A DNA stretch of 64,000 nt from NCBI GenBank assembly GCA_030745875.1, contig JASLNT010000052.1, positions 1 through 64,000 on the forward strand, read 5' to 3'. A program made the translations under genes and the position numbers. Numbering within the stretch: the first letter of the stretch is position 1; the number at the start of each line of letters is the position of its first letter. The DNA comes from Phycisphaerae bacterium. Lineage in GTDB: Bacteria; Planctomycetota; Phycisphaerae; SM23-33. Below, piece by piece: positions 1 to 7,923 of this stretch. The notes beneath the pieces were generated by a model. It was not told where the DNA came from. It worked only from the letters and a program-made list of their open reading frames with translations, and made no database searches.

Positions 1-343
1 GTACACTCCGGTTGCTCCTGTCAGATCGATGCAAAAGGGGGAAATTCTTCCCAAAATACGCGATCCAACAGGATAAGGTCCAAAGCGCTACACTTTTACG
101 CCGCCCGCCACGCGCTACATTTTTCCTCCGCCGTTTACAGATTGTGCCAGGAGAAGCAAGACTAGTCGCCCGAACACGCGGCCAAACCAAATATGAGATG
201 TACACAGTATGCGATCATGGCGTCAGATCGTCTGAAACGGGGAGAACAGCGACGAAGCCAGCGCCTTTGATGTGGATCTCCTGTAAGATCGTTGGGACCA
301 TCAGAAAGAAGCACAGGTTGAATAACTCCCCATCGTACGCCGC
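1..343. other. No gene seen at the left edge
   Basis: This stretch lies downstream of the sugar-phosphate transferase gene. Short open frames cross it on both strands, but none has a ribosome-binding site plus recognisable protein content. A weak 5-bp hairpin (GGGAA-ATTC-TTCCC, near position 40) is present without a U-tract, so I do not call a terminator. The next gene of the polysaccharide cluster, if there is one, lies outside the window. Confidence 0.5.
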
Positions 344-1726
344 TCAATACGCATTCTTGTTCACAAAACCACGGAATAAGGTCAGGACGCATATCCACAC
401 GTCCAGACCGAATGTCCAATGGGTAATGTAATAGAGATCGTATTGAACTCTCTTGCGCAGAGAGCTCTGGCCGCGGAGACCGTGCACTTGCGACCAACCG
501 GTTATGCCGCCCTTGACTTGATGGCGAAGCATGTAGCGCGGGACCCCTTTGCGGAATTCCTCCACCAACTCCGGTCTTTCGGGTCGGGGGCCAACTATGG
601 ACATCTGACCCAAAAGTACGTTGAACAGTTGTGGAAGTTCGTCCAGACTTGTCTTGCGAAGTACTCTCCCAACCCTTGTGACACGCGGATCATCTGGAAT
701 TGTCCAGGTTGGATTCCGCTCCTTCGGCGCATCGGTTCTCATTGTCCGGAACTTGATTATTCTGAAAGGCTCACAAGCAAGCCCCGTCCTTTCCTGCCGA
801 TAGAAAACAGGCCCGGAGTCGCCTAGTTTTATCGCAATGGCGATAATCAGCATGGGTATCGCAAGAACAATCAAGCCGGTGACGGCTACCACAACGTCGA
901 ACAGGCGTTTAAGCAGACTGTTCCATCCAAGTTGCGGAGTATGTGTTAGATAGATAATGGGCAGGTTATCCAACTCGGCTACACTATGCTTAAGGAAGTG
1001 GAAGGAAAGCAAATCGGGCACGACCCTTACGTCGACGTTTGTCCTGGCCAGGTTGTTGAGAACGGTTTCGATGTCTTCCTTGGACCCTGCAGGCATAGCA
1101 ATAAAAGCTATATCAACAGGGTCCTTGCCCAGAATCTCATCCACACTATCCAATGGCCCGTGCACAGCAAGACCCAGGAGTTCTCGCTCTTGCCGACTAT
1201 CATCGATAAAGTACTTTGCCTGAATTCCGGTCCATGGATTCTGTTTCAGCACTCCGTGGAGTTTCTGCCCCAGCCTGTCGGTTCCGATAATAGCAGCGGT
1301 CTTGGTGTTCCATCCGCGACGTCGCACGTATCGCAACGACAATCTGGCAAACAACCGAAACCCCAACGCAAAAGCAAACCAGACCGCTCCCCATACAACC
1401 ATAAGCGTTCGAGGAGTTGGACCCTTTTGAGTGAAACTGGAGAAAATATACGTTACCACCCAAATTACGAACACAGCTCTGAACATGTCGGCGAATTCAA
1501 AAGCAACATTCTTGATTCGCTTTGGTTCATGCAAACCAAATCTGCTGAATAAAGGTCCGACCAGCACCAGTGAAAACACGACTGCTGGAATCAAATCAGC
1601 CAGGCCCGGCGATGTCTGGTTTATCCATCCGGACAGGGCGCATGCGACGCACCAAGCCAGGAAAGCCATCACTTCATCCCCGATCATGAGGTACACCAGC
1701 ATCAATTTGTGATGTTGTTTCAGCAC
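344..1726 (-). CDS. Exopolysaccharide polyprenyl glycosylphosphotransferase (WcaJ/WbaP type)
   Basis: Predicted membrane enzyme that transfers a sugar-1-phosphate from a nucleotide sugar to undecaprenyl phosphate, the first step of repeat-unit assembly. The 460 residues match the usual length. Seen: four or five N-terminal membrane helices (about 1-130), a Rossmann-like central region (AAIIGTDRLGQKL, about 145), one further helix (about 275-300), and the catalytic bacterial-sugar-transferase domain with FRIIKFRTM, KTSLDELPQLFNVL, MSIVGPRPE and the terminal GITGWSQV...DLYY motifs. It is the last gene of the leftward operon, 112 bp after the GT39-like gene. The start is GTG at 1726; an in-frame ATG at 1702 is an alternative, and neither has a strong ribosome-binding site. 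The sugar cannot be predicted from sequence alone. Confidence 0.93.
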   Translation of the reverse strand: MLKQHHKLMLVYLMIGDEVMAFLAWCVACALSGWINQTSPGLADLIPAVVFSLVLVGPLFSRFGLHEPKRIKNVAFEFADMFRAVFVIWVVTYIFSSFTQKGPTPRTLMVVWGAVWFAFALGFRLFARLSLRYVRRRGWNTKTAAIIGTDRLGQKLHGVLKQNPWTGIQAKYFIDDSRQERELLGLAVHGPLDSVDEILGKDPVDIAFIAMPAGSKEDIETVLNNLARTNVDVRVVPDLLSFHFLKHSVAELDNLPIIYLTHTPQLGWNSLLKRLFDVVVAVTGLIVLAIPMLIIAIAIKLGDSGPVFYRQERTGLACEPFRIIKFRTMRTDAPKERNPTWTIPDDPRVTRVGRVLRKTSLDELPQLFNVLLGQMSIVGPRPERPELVEEFRKGVPRYMLRHQVKGGITGWSQVHGLRGQSSLRKRVQYDLYYITHWTFGLDVWICVLTLFRGFVNKNAY

Positions 1727-1838
1727 GGTCTAACCAGACAACAGGAAAAAGGAGTCTCAGGGTCTAACTGGTTGGGTATTCTAGAGCCGATGGCGTCTGG
1801 TTGCAATTCCTCATTGATCGGGCAATGTTCTAGACTGT

Positions 1839-3413
1839 CTAGGGCCCAACAGCGTATATCCATACAGAATGAGATCTATCCGACTTGCCTTGCTGTACGA
1901 CTCGCTTGATGAGTTCAATTCGTAACGCCGGACGCGTAGAGGTGATTTCAGCAAACCCATCGGCCAGCGCTGCTTCGCTAAGGACCAGATAGCATTTGGA
2001 AGAGGCGGCATGCGCTGAGACTTGTTGGACAATCTCGGTAAATGACCGCCGGTCTGAATCCAGCAGGACACCGCGTCGTTGGGCGTAATGCAGAATCCAT
2101 CCGCTGTCGAAAAAGACCTTTTCCTGATCGCCCGCGATTTTCGCAAGGTCCAAACCGGCCTGACGCAAATAGCCCTTACCTGAATGAAGAGGCTTCTTGA
2201 CGGTGTTTCCAAGAATACACACTGCAAATACCGCAATAACGCATCCTTCAATCAAGAGCGGTTGGAGCTTAACCGCTTTCGGTATGAAAATACCGATATA
2301 CCGTGCGACAAGAAGCACACCGGCGCCAGCCCATGGAGAAATGAGAATCGCAGGAAACATGAGATACCGGTGTGACATGAAACCGTGCTTGTAATACTGG
2401 CCTATCAGCGCCGGCGCGAGCAAACCGACAGTACCGACCATGATGAACACGCCCGCATATCTCGGCGCTCCCGGAGTTGCGGATTTGGGACTTCTCCGCG
2501 GACGACGGACCACAGCATCAACCAGCCATATTACGGCTGCAAAGAACAGAACAGGATTCATCGCCTCGCTCAATTGACCCACGAATTTCAACACAGCGGA
2601 ACTGCTTGTCGCTCCCCCCGTTATGCTTGCAACAACAGACAAATCGTAGCTCGGGATTATTACAAAATCGCTGAAGCTCTTCTTGGCGGTCAGACCGCCG
2701 ACCGCCAACATATAAGGCGACATGCAAGCCAGGCAGACAAGCAGCATCACTACTATGGACGCGGCCCGTAGCGTCCAGTTCCGTCTTACACGAAGCCAAA
2801 GAAGCCCCGAGACAACAACGATCACAAGCCCCTCAACTCTAACCAGATAAGCCGCCCCGCCCAACAGACCAATCAGCCCGGCCGACAGGACAGCCTTCCT
2901 GGATCGGCTGTCCAGGAGAGCGGACACTTTCACCGCCAACACTGCAGCCCATATCTGGAAACACAACGCCAGAGAATCGCTTAGTACATCGGCTCCAAGA
3001 GCTGCAAACTTCCGGCCGAGCCCGAAGAGCAAAGCAGTCACAAAGGCGACGCGCCAATTGAACACCATACCTGCGAAACACCAGACACCCGCAACGGTCA
3101 ACAGGTTGGAAATCAGCGAAACGAGCTGGCCGGAAAACTCCCAACCGGCCCGTCCGTCCACCTGAAACAGCGCATTCATAGCAGCATACATCCAGGAAAC
3201 CGAGACCGGATAACCAGGATGATAGGTCTGCCCCTTTATTCCATCCCAACCGCTCTGGGACCAATCGCGGGCCATCTGAACATAGATCGTTCCATCGCGA
3301 GCGATAATCTCCGCATCCGCCACCAGCCAGATTCTTACACCTGCGCAGACCGCAAGAATAACGACCAGATGCGTCCAACGCGCTGTCCGGGGTTGTCTTG
3401 TTTCCAATTCCAT
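1839..3413 (-). CDS. GT39/ArnT-like polytopic membrane glycosyltransferase
   Basis: Predicted GT-C membrane protein of 524 residues. It probably uses a polyprenyl-phosphate sugar donor on the periplasmic side. Seen: an N-terminal helix (about 15-32) followed by a first loop with AEIIARDGTIYVQMA, matching the acidic loop of the PMT/ArnT family, then about ten hydrophobic helices to about residue 400, and a soluble C-terminal part ending VWIYAVGP. It sits 10 bp downstream of the GT2 gene, clearly in the operon. It could modify lipid-linked glycan or cell-surface polysaccharide; the acceptor is unknown. The family assignment rests on the loop motif and topology and is weaker than for the neighbours. 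Confidence 0.75.
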   Translation of the reverse strand: MELETRQPRTARWTHLVVILAVCAGVRIWLVADAEIIARDGTIYVQMARDWSQSGWDGIKGQTYHPGYPVSVSWMYAAMNALFQVDGRAGWEFSGQLVSLISNLLTVAGVWCFAGMVFNWRVAFVTALLFGLGRKFAALGADVLSDSLALCFQIWAAVLAVKVSALLDSRSRKAVLSAGLIGLLGGAAYLVRVEGLVIVVVSGLLWLRVRRNWTLRAASIVVMLLVCLACMSPYMLAVGGLTAKKSFSDFVIIPSYDLSVVASITGGATSSSAVLKFVGQLSEAMNPVLFFAAVIWLVDAVVRRPRRSPKSATPGAPRYAGVFIMVGTVGLLAPALIGQYYKHGFMSHRYLMFPAILISPWAGAGVLLVARYIGIFIPKAVKLQPLLIEGCVIAVFAVCILGNTVKKPLHSGKGYLRQAGLDLAKIAGDQEKVFFDSGWILHYAQRRGVLLDSDRRSFTEIVQQVSAHAASSKCYLVLSEAALADGFAEITSTRPALRIELIKRVVQQGKSDRSHSVWIYAVGP

Positions 3414-3423
3414 AGAAGCAACA

Positions 3424-4335
3424 CTATTGTCTATCCCAGAATTCGGGATGCATACTTAACCGCTTCCTCAGCCGTTTGGGCAAGTACTTATGACAACGGC
3501 CGAGAGTAAAGCCCAAGTAACGAAGACAATTATCCGCGCATGCCCGAAGGAACCACAGATATTTCTTTGCCGAGAGAAGAAATCGCAGTTGTTGAAATAC
3601 GAATTCACGCCCCTGCCGATTAGTTCCGACGCCGGAGAGATCCCCGCTCGCCTGGGCCGTAAAAGCTCCGATGTCGAAGTAGCGTTTGAACTGTCGGACC
3701 AGTGAGTAGTTGTGTGAATGAAAGACATGAGCATCCGCCTGGTACGCAACGGTAAGGCCCGCCTTAAGCAGGCGAGCGGAGAACAACATGTCCTCGTTGA
3801 CGACTACGTTTTCAGGGAATTCACCGATGGCTTCGAATGCATGCTTTGTTATGGCCGAGGTCGCATTCGAGAAAAAGAACGTCTTGATTCCCATTTCGGC
3901 AAGATCGTCTATGGTCTTCATGCGCGACTGGGGCGGGTAGTTTATTTCTCTAGCGAACGCTTCGGGCGGAATGGCGTCCGAATTAGCAATCTGTCTGGCG
4001 TAGGCCGCCGCCGCCCCGCCATTTCGCAGCGGTGCGGTTAGCGATTCCAATAAATGTTGGTCGCAGGGCCTGGCGTCTTGCGTCATGAAGATAAGAATCT
4101 CTCCGCGAGCAAGACGGGCTCCGAGATTCCTCGATCCGCCATGGTCGAAATCACTCGACGGTATAGTTCTGATGACGCAGTCGAACTGTTCGGCAATCTC
4201 GAGCGTATCGTCTGTTGAACTGGAATCAACGATTATGATCTCACCAGGGGGCAAGGTCTGTGTTTTCAGTCCGTCGAGCAACTCAGACAGCTTCTTTCCG
4301 GCATTCAGAGTCGGGATGATGACGGATATTTCCAT
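3424..4335 (-). CDS. GT2 family glycosyltransferase, rhamnosyltransferase-like
   Basis: Predicted cytoplasmic GT-A enzyme adding a sugar to the lipid-linked repeat unit. Seen: EISVIIPTLNAGKKLSELL at the N-terminus, IIIVDSSSTDDTL, then FDHGGSRNLGA and ILIFMTQDARP, a pattern typical of rhamnosyltransferases of the WbbL/RfbN kind (known of the family). A second acidic site, VVNEDMLFSARLLKAG, follows. The longest frame starts with TTG at 4347, but ATG at 4335 has GGAA about 8 nt upstream and gives a canonical beginning, so I use it (303 residues). It lies between another GT2 gene (37 bp) and the GT39-like gene (88 bases of intergenic and trimmed start at most). Donor specificity is inferred, not proven. 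Confidence 0.88.
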   Translation of the reverse strand: MEISVIIPTLNAGKKLSELLDGLKTQTLPPGEIIIVDSSSTDDTLEIAEQFDCVIRTIPSSDFDHGGSRNLGARLARGEILIFMTQDARPCDQHLLESLTAPLRNGGAAAAYARQIANSDAIPPEAFAREINYPPQSRMKTIDDLAEMGIKTFFFSNATSAITKHAFEAIGEFPENVVVNEDMLFSARLLKAGLTVAYQADAHVFHSHNYSLVRQFKRYFDIGAFTAQASGDLSGVGTNRQGREFVFQQLRFLLSAKKYLWFLRACADNCLRYLGFTLGRCHKYLPKRLRKRLSMHPEFWDRQ

Positions 4336-4372
4336 GACCGGTTCCAAAGCACGTTGCCCATTAATCCTCGCA

Positions 4373-5224
4373 TCATCTGCGTCTTTGACGCAGTTTGCTG
4401 GCGATCTTCTTCAATACGGTGGGCAGGAAAGCAGCGTTGGGATCGTGTTGTCTTACCATTCTGTAGTGATTCATGATTCTCGTCGGCAACGAGAACTTAT
4501 TCTTGAGCCCCGCCCAGATACACGTTCGAATTCGAGGCGCTTTTACCGCTCCAACCGCATTGTTGGAATGTTGCCGGTACAGAACCAGTTGCTGTGGAAC
4601 ATGAGCGACTCTTCCGTGCTTGGCTACGTTAATAACAATCCACCAGTCATGCATTACGGCTTCCGGCGGTATCGGCGTAGAGACCATTTTGGCTTTCTCG
4701 TTGATCATCATGGTGCATCCGGTGGCTACGTTCTGATGCAATACCTTGTCGACGTCATTAGCCGTCTCGGGAACTGTTCCCTGATAACGCCATGTTGACT
4801 GCGCAATGGTCTTCAATTTCGAATCAACTACTGTCAGATCGGTATGCACTAACACGGGGACACCCGGATATTCCTGTTCGGTGGTCTTCATTAAATCGAG
4901 CGTTATTGCGATCTTGCCTGGAAGCCAGACATCGTCCTGATCGCAGAACATGATGTACTCAGCGCTTGATTCCTCCAATAGTCGCTGGAAGTTAAGACTC
5001 GCCCCAAGACGACCTTCGCTGTCTTCGATCAATGTAATCCTGTCCGAATATCGGGACACATAATCATTTACGATACTCAGAGTGTCGTCATCTGACGCAT
5101 CGTCGCGGATTATCAGTCGCCAGTCCTGGTTTGACTGAGCCAGAATTGAATCTATCTGCTCCCCCAAATACGCCTGGCCGTTGTAAGTGGCCAACAGGAT
5201 ATCGATGCTTCGTTGATTGCTCAT
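4373..5224 (-). CDS. GT2 family glycosyltransferase
   Basis: A 283-residue GT-A glycosyltransferase. Seen: SIDILLATYNGQAYLGEQI, RLIIRDDASDDDTLSIV, and YIMFCDQDDVWLPGKI, the nucleotide-sugar and metal-binding signature of the WcaA/rhamnosyltransferase subgroup. ATG at 5224 is a natural start. It lies 31 bp after the B12-radical SAM gene and 37 bp before the next GT2 gene, in the same operon. The two GT2 genes are not close copies, so they presumably add different residues. Substrate unknown. Confidence 0.9.
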   Translation of the reverse strand: MSNQRSIDILLATYNGQAYLGEQIDSILAQSNQDWRLIIRDDASDDDTLSIVNDYVSRYSDRITLIEDSEGRLGASLNFQRLLEESSAEYIMFCDQDDVWLPGKIAITLDLMKTTEQEYPGVPVLVHTDLTVVDSKLKTIAQSTWRYQGTVPETANDVDKVLHQNVATGCTMMINEKAKMVSTPIPPEAVMHDWWIVINVAKHGRVAHVPQQLVLYRQHSNNAVGAVKAPRIRTCIWAGLKNKFSLPTRIMNHYRMVRQHDPNAAFLPTVLKKIASKLRQRRR

Positions 5225-5255
5225 TATCAGACTTCTAGAGTATTATGCGCAGCGG

Positions 5256-6632
5256 TTAAAGGACGAACTTCCGCCGGATGTATTTTAGAAAGCGGTACAA
5301 AGGCGGCCATTTGGCGGCTGCGGCTTTGCATTTGATCTTCAGTCTCTGCACGGGGGAAAGGTCAGGATCCGTTTGGTCTGACAATGCTATCGATTTTGCA
5401 AGAACATCGGCGAGAAACTTGTAGTCTGGTCCCTTGATCTTGGGCTCGTATGTGTTCCTCCGATATGATTTGTGAGTGGTGATCAGATGTATGTCCATTT
5501 CTTTTCCCATTTCAAACAGATCGCTGCCCGGATGAGGCGTGTAGAAGGCCGGTGAGCAATGATAAGGCTTTATCTGTTCGAGCATAGACAGCGTCTCAAG
5601 CACTTCCTCGTTGGTTTCAGTAGGCAAACCGAGCATGTAGTTTGCCCATACTTTGATGCCCAATTCCCTGCAGATTTGCGCCGCTTCCAGATTCTGCCTC
5701 CGCGTACATCCCTTTCGAAGAAACTTGAGAACACGATCGGAGCCGCTTTCAAAACCAATAATGAACAGACGCAAACCAGCCTGACAAAGCGCTTCAACCA
5801 TATCCCGGTTCTTACAGAGAATATCGGCCCTGGACTGTGCAACAAAAGGCTGAGTAAAACCTTCGGCTTGATACTGCCTGCAAAACTCCATCACCCATTC
5901 ACGATCCTCTGTCAAACAATCATCGTGGATCATGAAGGACTTGAACTTATACCGTTCATAAAGACGCTTCAGTTCATCGACAACGTTTGTCACAGAGCGC
6001 CTGCGAACCTTCCGGCCAAACATCATTCTTTCGGCCGGTTGGCAGTAATTGCAGTTATACTGGCAGCCGCGCCCGGCAATTAGTGTTACGAACGGAGCTT
6101 TCAAGAATGGTACAAAGGGCGCCTCAGGACAGCTAAACAGATCGCGGTCCGCCCATGGGCATTCGTCCAGATCCTCCAGTCGGTAACCATCCACTACTTT
6201 AGGCGGATTCTCCCCGTTGACTAGATCATCCACCAACTTCGGGAAAGTGACCTCACCTTCACCTTTGACCACATAATCGATGCACTGCAGGTCTTCCAGG
6301 TCCTCCGGGCAAATTGAAGGGTGCGGCCCACCCACGAATATCTTTGTTACGGGTTTAATCTCCTTGACTATTTCCGCTGCGGTGACGGCGGCATTGTAGT
6401 CCACGCTCATCATCGTAATACCGACAACTTCTCCCGCATCATCCTTGACTACCTGGCGGAAATGCTTCCACCCGGTCACACGTCGAAGGTCTATGAGATT
6501 AACTTCATGCCCTTTGTTCTTAAGCGCGGAAGACAGAATTGCCAAACCGTGATTCATCCACGAACCTTCGTTGCCTTTGAGAGAATTGAAACCGCACTCT
6601 GTAATGCCCGGATATATAAGTGTGACTTTCAT
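5256..6632 (-). CDS. B12-binding radical SAM protein (BchE-like layout)
   Basis: A 458-residue enzyme with an N-terminal cobalamin-binding Rossmann domain (about 1-150; VKEIKPVTKIFVGGPHPS, then YVVKGEGEVTF) and a radical SAM domain with the cluster motif CQYNCNYC inside GRGCQYNCNYCQP (about 190-200). The family uses an Fe-S cluster and S-adenosylmethionine to generate a radical; B12 members often methylate unactivated carbons or rearrange carbon skeletons. It is 12 bp downstream of the SPASM radical SAM gene and is cotranscribed with glycosyltransferases, so a role in modifying a sugar, lipid carrier or non-carbohydrate substituent is likely but inferred. Full-length for the class; no defect seen. 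Confidence 0.9.
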   Translation of the reverse strand: MKVTLIYPGITECGFNSLKGNEGSWMNHGLAILSSALKNKGHEVNLIDLRRVTGWKHFRQVVKDDAGEVVGITMMSVDYNAAVTAAEIVKEIKPVTKIFVGGPHPSICPEDLEDLQCIDYVVKGEGEVTFPKLVDDLVNGENPPKVVDGYRLEDLDECPWADRDLFSCPEAPFVPFLKAPFVTLIAGRGCQYNCNYCQPAERMMFGRKVRRRSVTNVVDELKRLYERYKFKSFMIHDDCLTEDREWVMEFCRQYQAEGFTQPFVAQSRADILCKNRDMVEALCQAGLRLFIIGFESGSDRVLKFLRKGCTRRQNLEAAQICRELGIKVWANYMLGLPTETNEEVLETLSMLEQIKPYHCSPAFYTPHPGSDLFEMGKEMDIHLITTHKSYRRNTYEPKIKGPDYKFLADVLAKSIALSDQTDPDLSPVQRLKIKCKAAAAKWPPLYRFLKYIRRKFVL

Positions 6633-6644
6633 TCTTTGGCCCTG

Positions 6645-7850
6645 TTACAAAGCTTCATACTTTCCCGCATCATCCAGGGAGTGATCGTATTTCTGAGGGC
6701 CCGGGAAGAGGTGGCATCGCAGACACTCGAATGGTTTGTCCGTCGAACGCATCCTTGAACGGAATTTCTGGAATTCCGGCCCGTTCCAGATATCCGGAGC
6801 TCCCTGCTTGTTCAGGTCTCCGAGGTCGCGATTTGTAATAACGCAGGGGGCTACCGCACCGTTGAATCTCACATAGAAGGTCTGCCATGGTTCAAGGCAC
6901 ATCTTGCTGTCTGTCCCGCAAGAGGGCGTTTCCCCCAGCTTGTCACTTAAGCCCTTGAATGCCTCAACTTCTGATACATCCATGAATTTCTTCGTCAACC
7001 TATTGTAGGCAGACGGTAATCTGAGGTCGAAATCAGGATTCAAACCCTTCAGTTCATCCAGTACGGAAGTGGTCTGAGCATAGTACTCCTCCGCAATTGG
7101 GATTGTGTCAGGGGTATTCATGCGTTGGCTTTCCTGCTCATCCGAATTAGCCACAATATCTATCACAAGCAGACCGTTAAGACCCCACTCCAATGCGCGC
7201 CGGATCAACAAAGGAAGTTCTTTAATGTTGTCCTTCTGCGAAACAAACTCCAGATAAACAGCCGGCGCTCTATTCAGCCCGCAACCGTAATGCTTCTTGG
7301 CGTTGTTTAGCTTGGCTATATTCTCCCACAACTGATCCCATTTACCGCCGCAGTGGATCATTTCATAGGTCTCGGCTGTTCCGGCGCTGCAAGAGAAGGT
7401 AAGTGAATCCTGCCCGTGTTTCACCATGGCAAGCGCTATCTCATCAGTCATCGCCTTGCCGTTAGTGTTGAAAGAGACCTTCATACCGCGCTTCTTGGCC
7501 GATTCCAGGAAATATATGAACTCAGGATGCAGAAGTGTTTCCCCACGGCCGAACAAAGCAAGAGTCCCTCCGGGAGTAAACAGCTTCGTAAGCTCTTCAA
7601 AGACATCATGGTCCATGAAGCCCTCATCTTCCTTCGCCACGCCATGAACCGCTCTTCCGCACATGCGGCAACTCAGATTACAGTAGGTGCACACCTCGGC
7701 ATAGATCAGAGGCGGTTTGCTCTTCATGACGAGCGGCATGTCTCGACATTCGCGGAGGTTCAGTTCCTGGTTAGTCGTCCTTCGCAACGCATATTTGGAG
7801 AGAATCCTCTGAGCTCGTCTGAGCTGGATCTTGATGGCGTGACGCCCCAT
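6645..7850 (-). CDS. Radical SAM/SPASM enzyme
   Basis: A 401-residue radical SAM protein. Seen: YAEVCTYCNLSCRMCGRAV (about residues 50-68), containing the CxxxCxxC cluster motif, and LFGRGETLLHPEF as the following conserved strand. A C-terminal cysteine set (CGTDSKMCLEPW, then GAVAPCVIT, then CLRCHLF) fits a SPASM domain holding auxiliary Fe-S clusters. SPASM enzymes modify peptides or small molecules; members in polysaccharide loci are known as annotation but usually have no assigned substrate. ATG at 7850, 73 bp after the fusion gene. The pairing with a B12 radical SAM enzyme downstream suggests sequential steps on one unusual substrate (inference). Confidence 0.9.
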   Translation of the reverse strand: MGRHAIKIQLRRAQRILSKYALRRTTNQELNLRECRDMPLVMKSKPPLIYAEVCTYCNLSCRMCGRAVHGVAKEDEGFMDHDVFEELTKLFTPGGTLALFGRGETLLHPEFIYFLESAKKRGMKVSFNTNGKAMTDEIALAMVKHGQDSLTFSCSAGTAETYEMIHCGGKWDQLWENIAKLNNAKKHYGCGLNRAPAVYLEFVSQKDNIKELPLLIRRALEWGLNGLLVIDIVANSDEQESQRMNTPDTIPIAEEYYAQTTSVLDELKGLNPDFDLRLPSAYNRLTKKFMDVSEVEAFKGLSDKLGETPSCGTDSKMCLEPWQTFYVRFNGAVAPCVITNRDLGDLNKQGAPDIWNGPEFQKFRSRMRSTDKPFECLRCHLFPGPQKYDHSLDDAGKYEAL

Positions 7851-7923
7851 AGCAGATAGTTTTCTAATTTTCTCTACCAGTTTATGTCTCCATTCGAACG
7901 CATTATTATGCCTATGCTCAACG

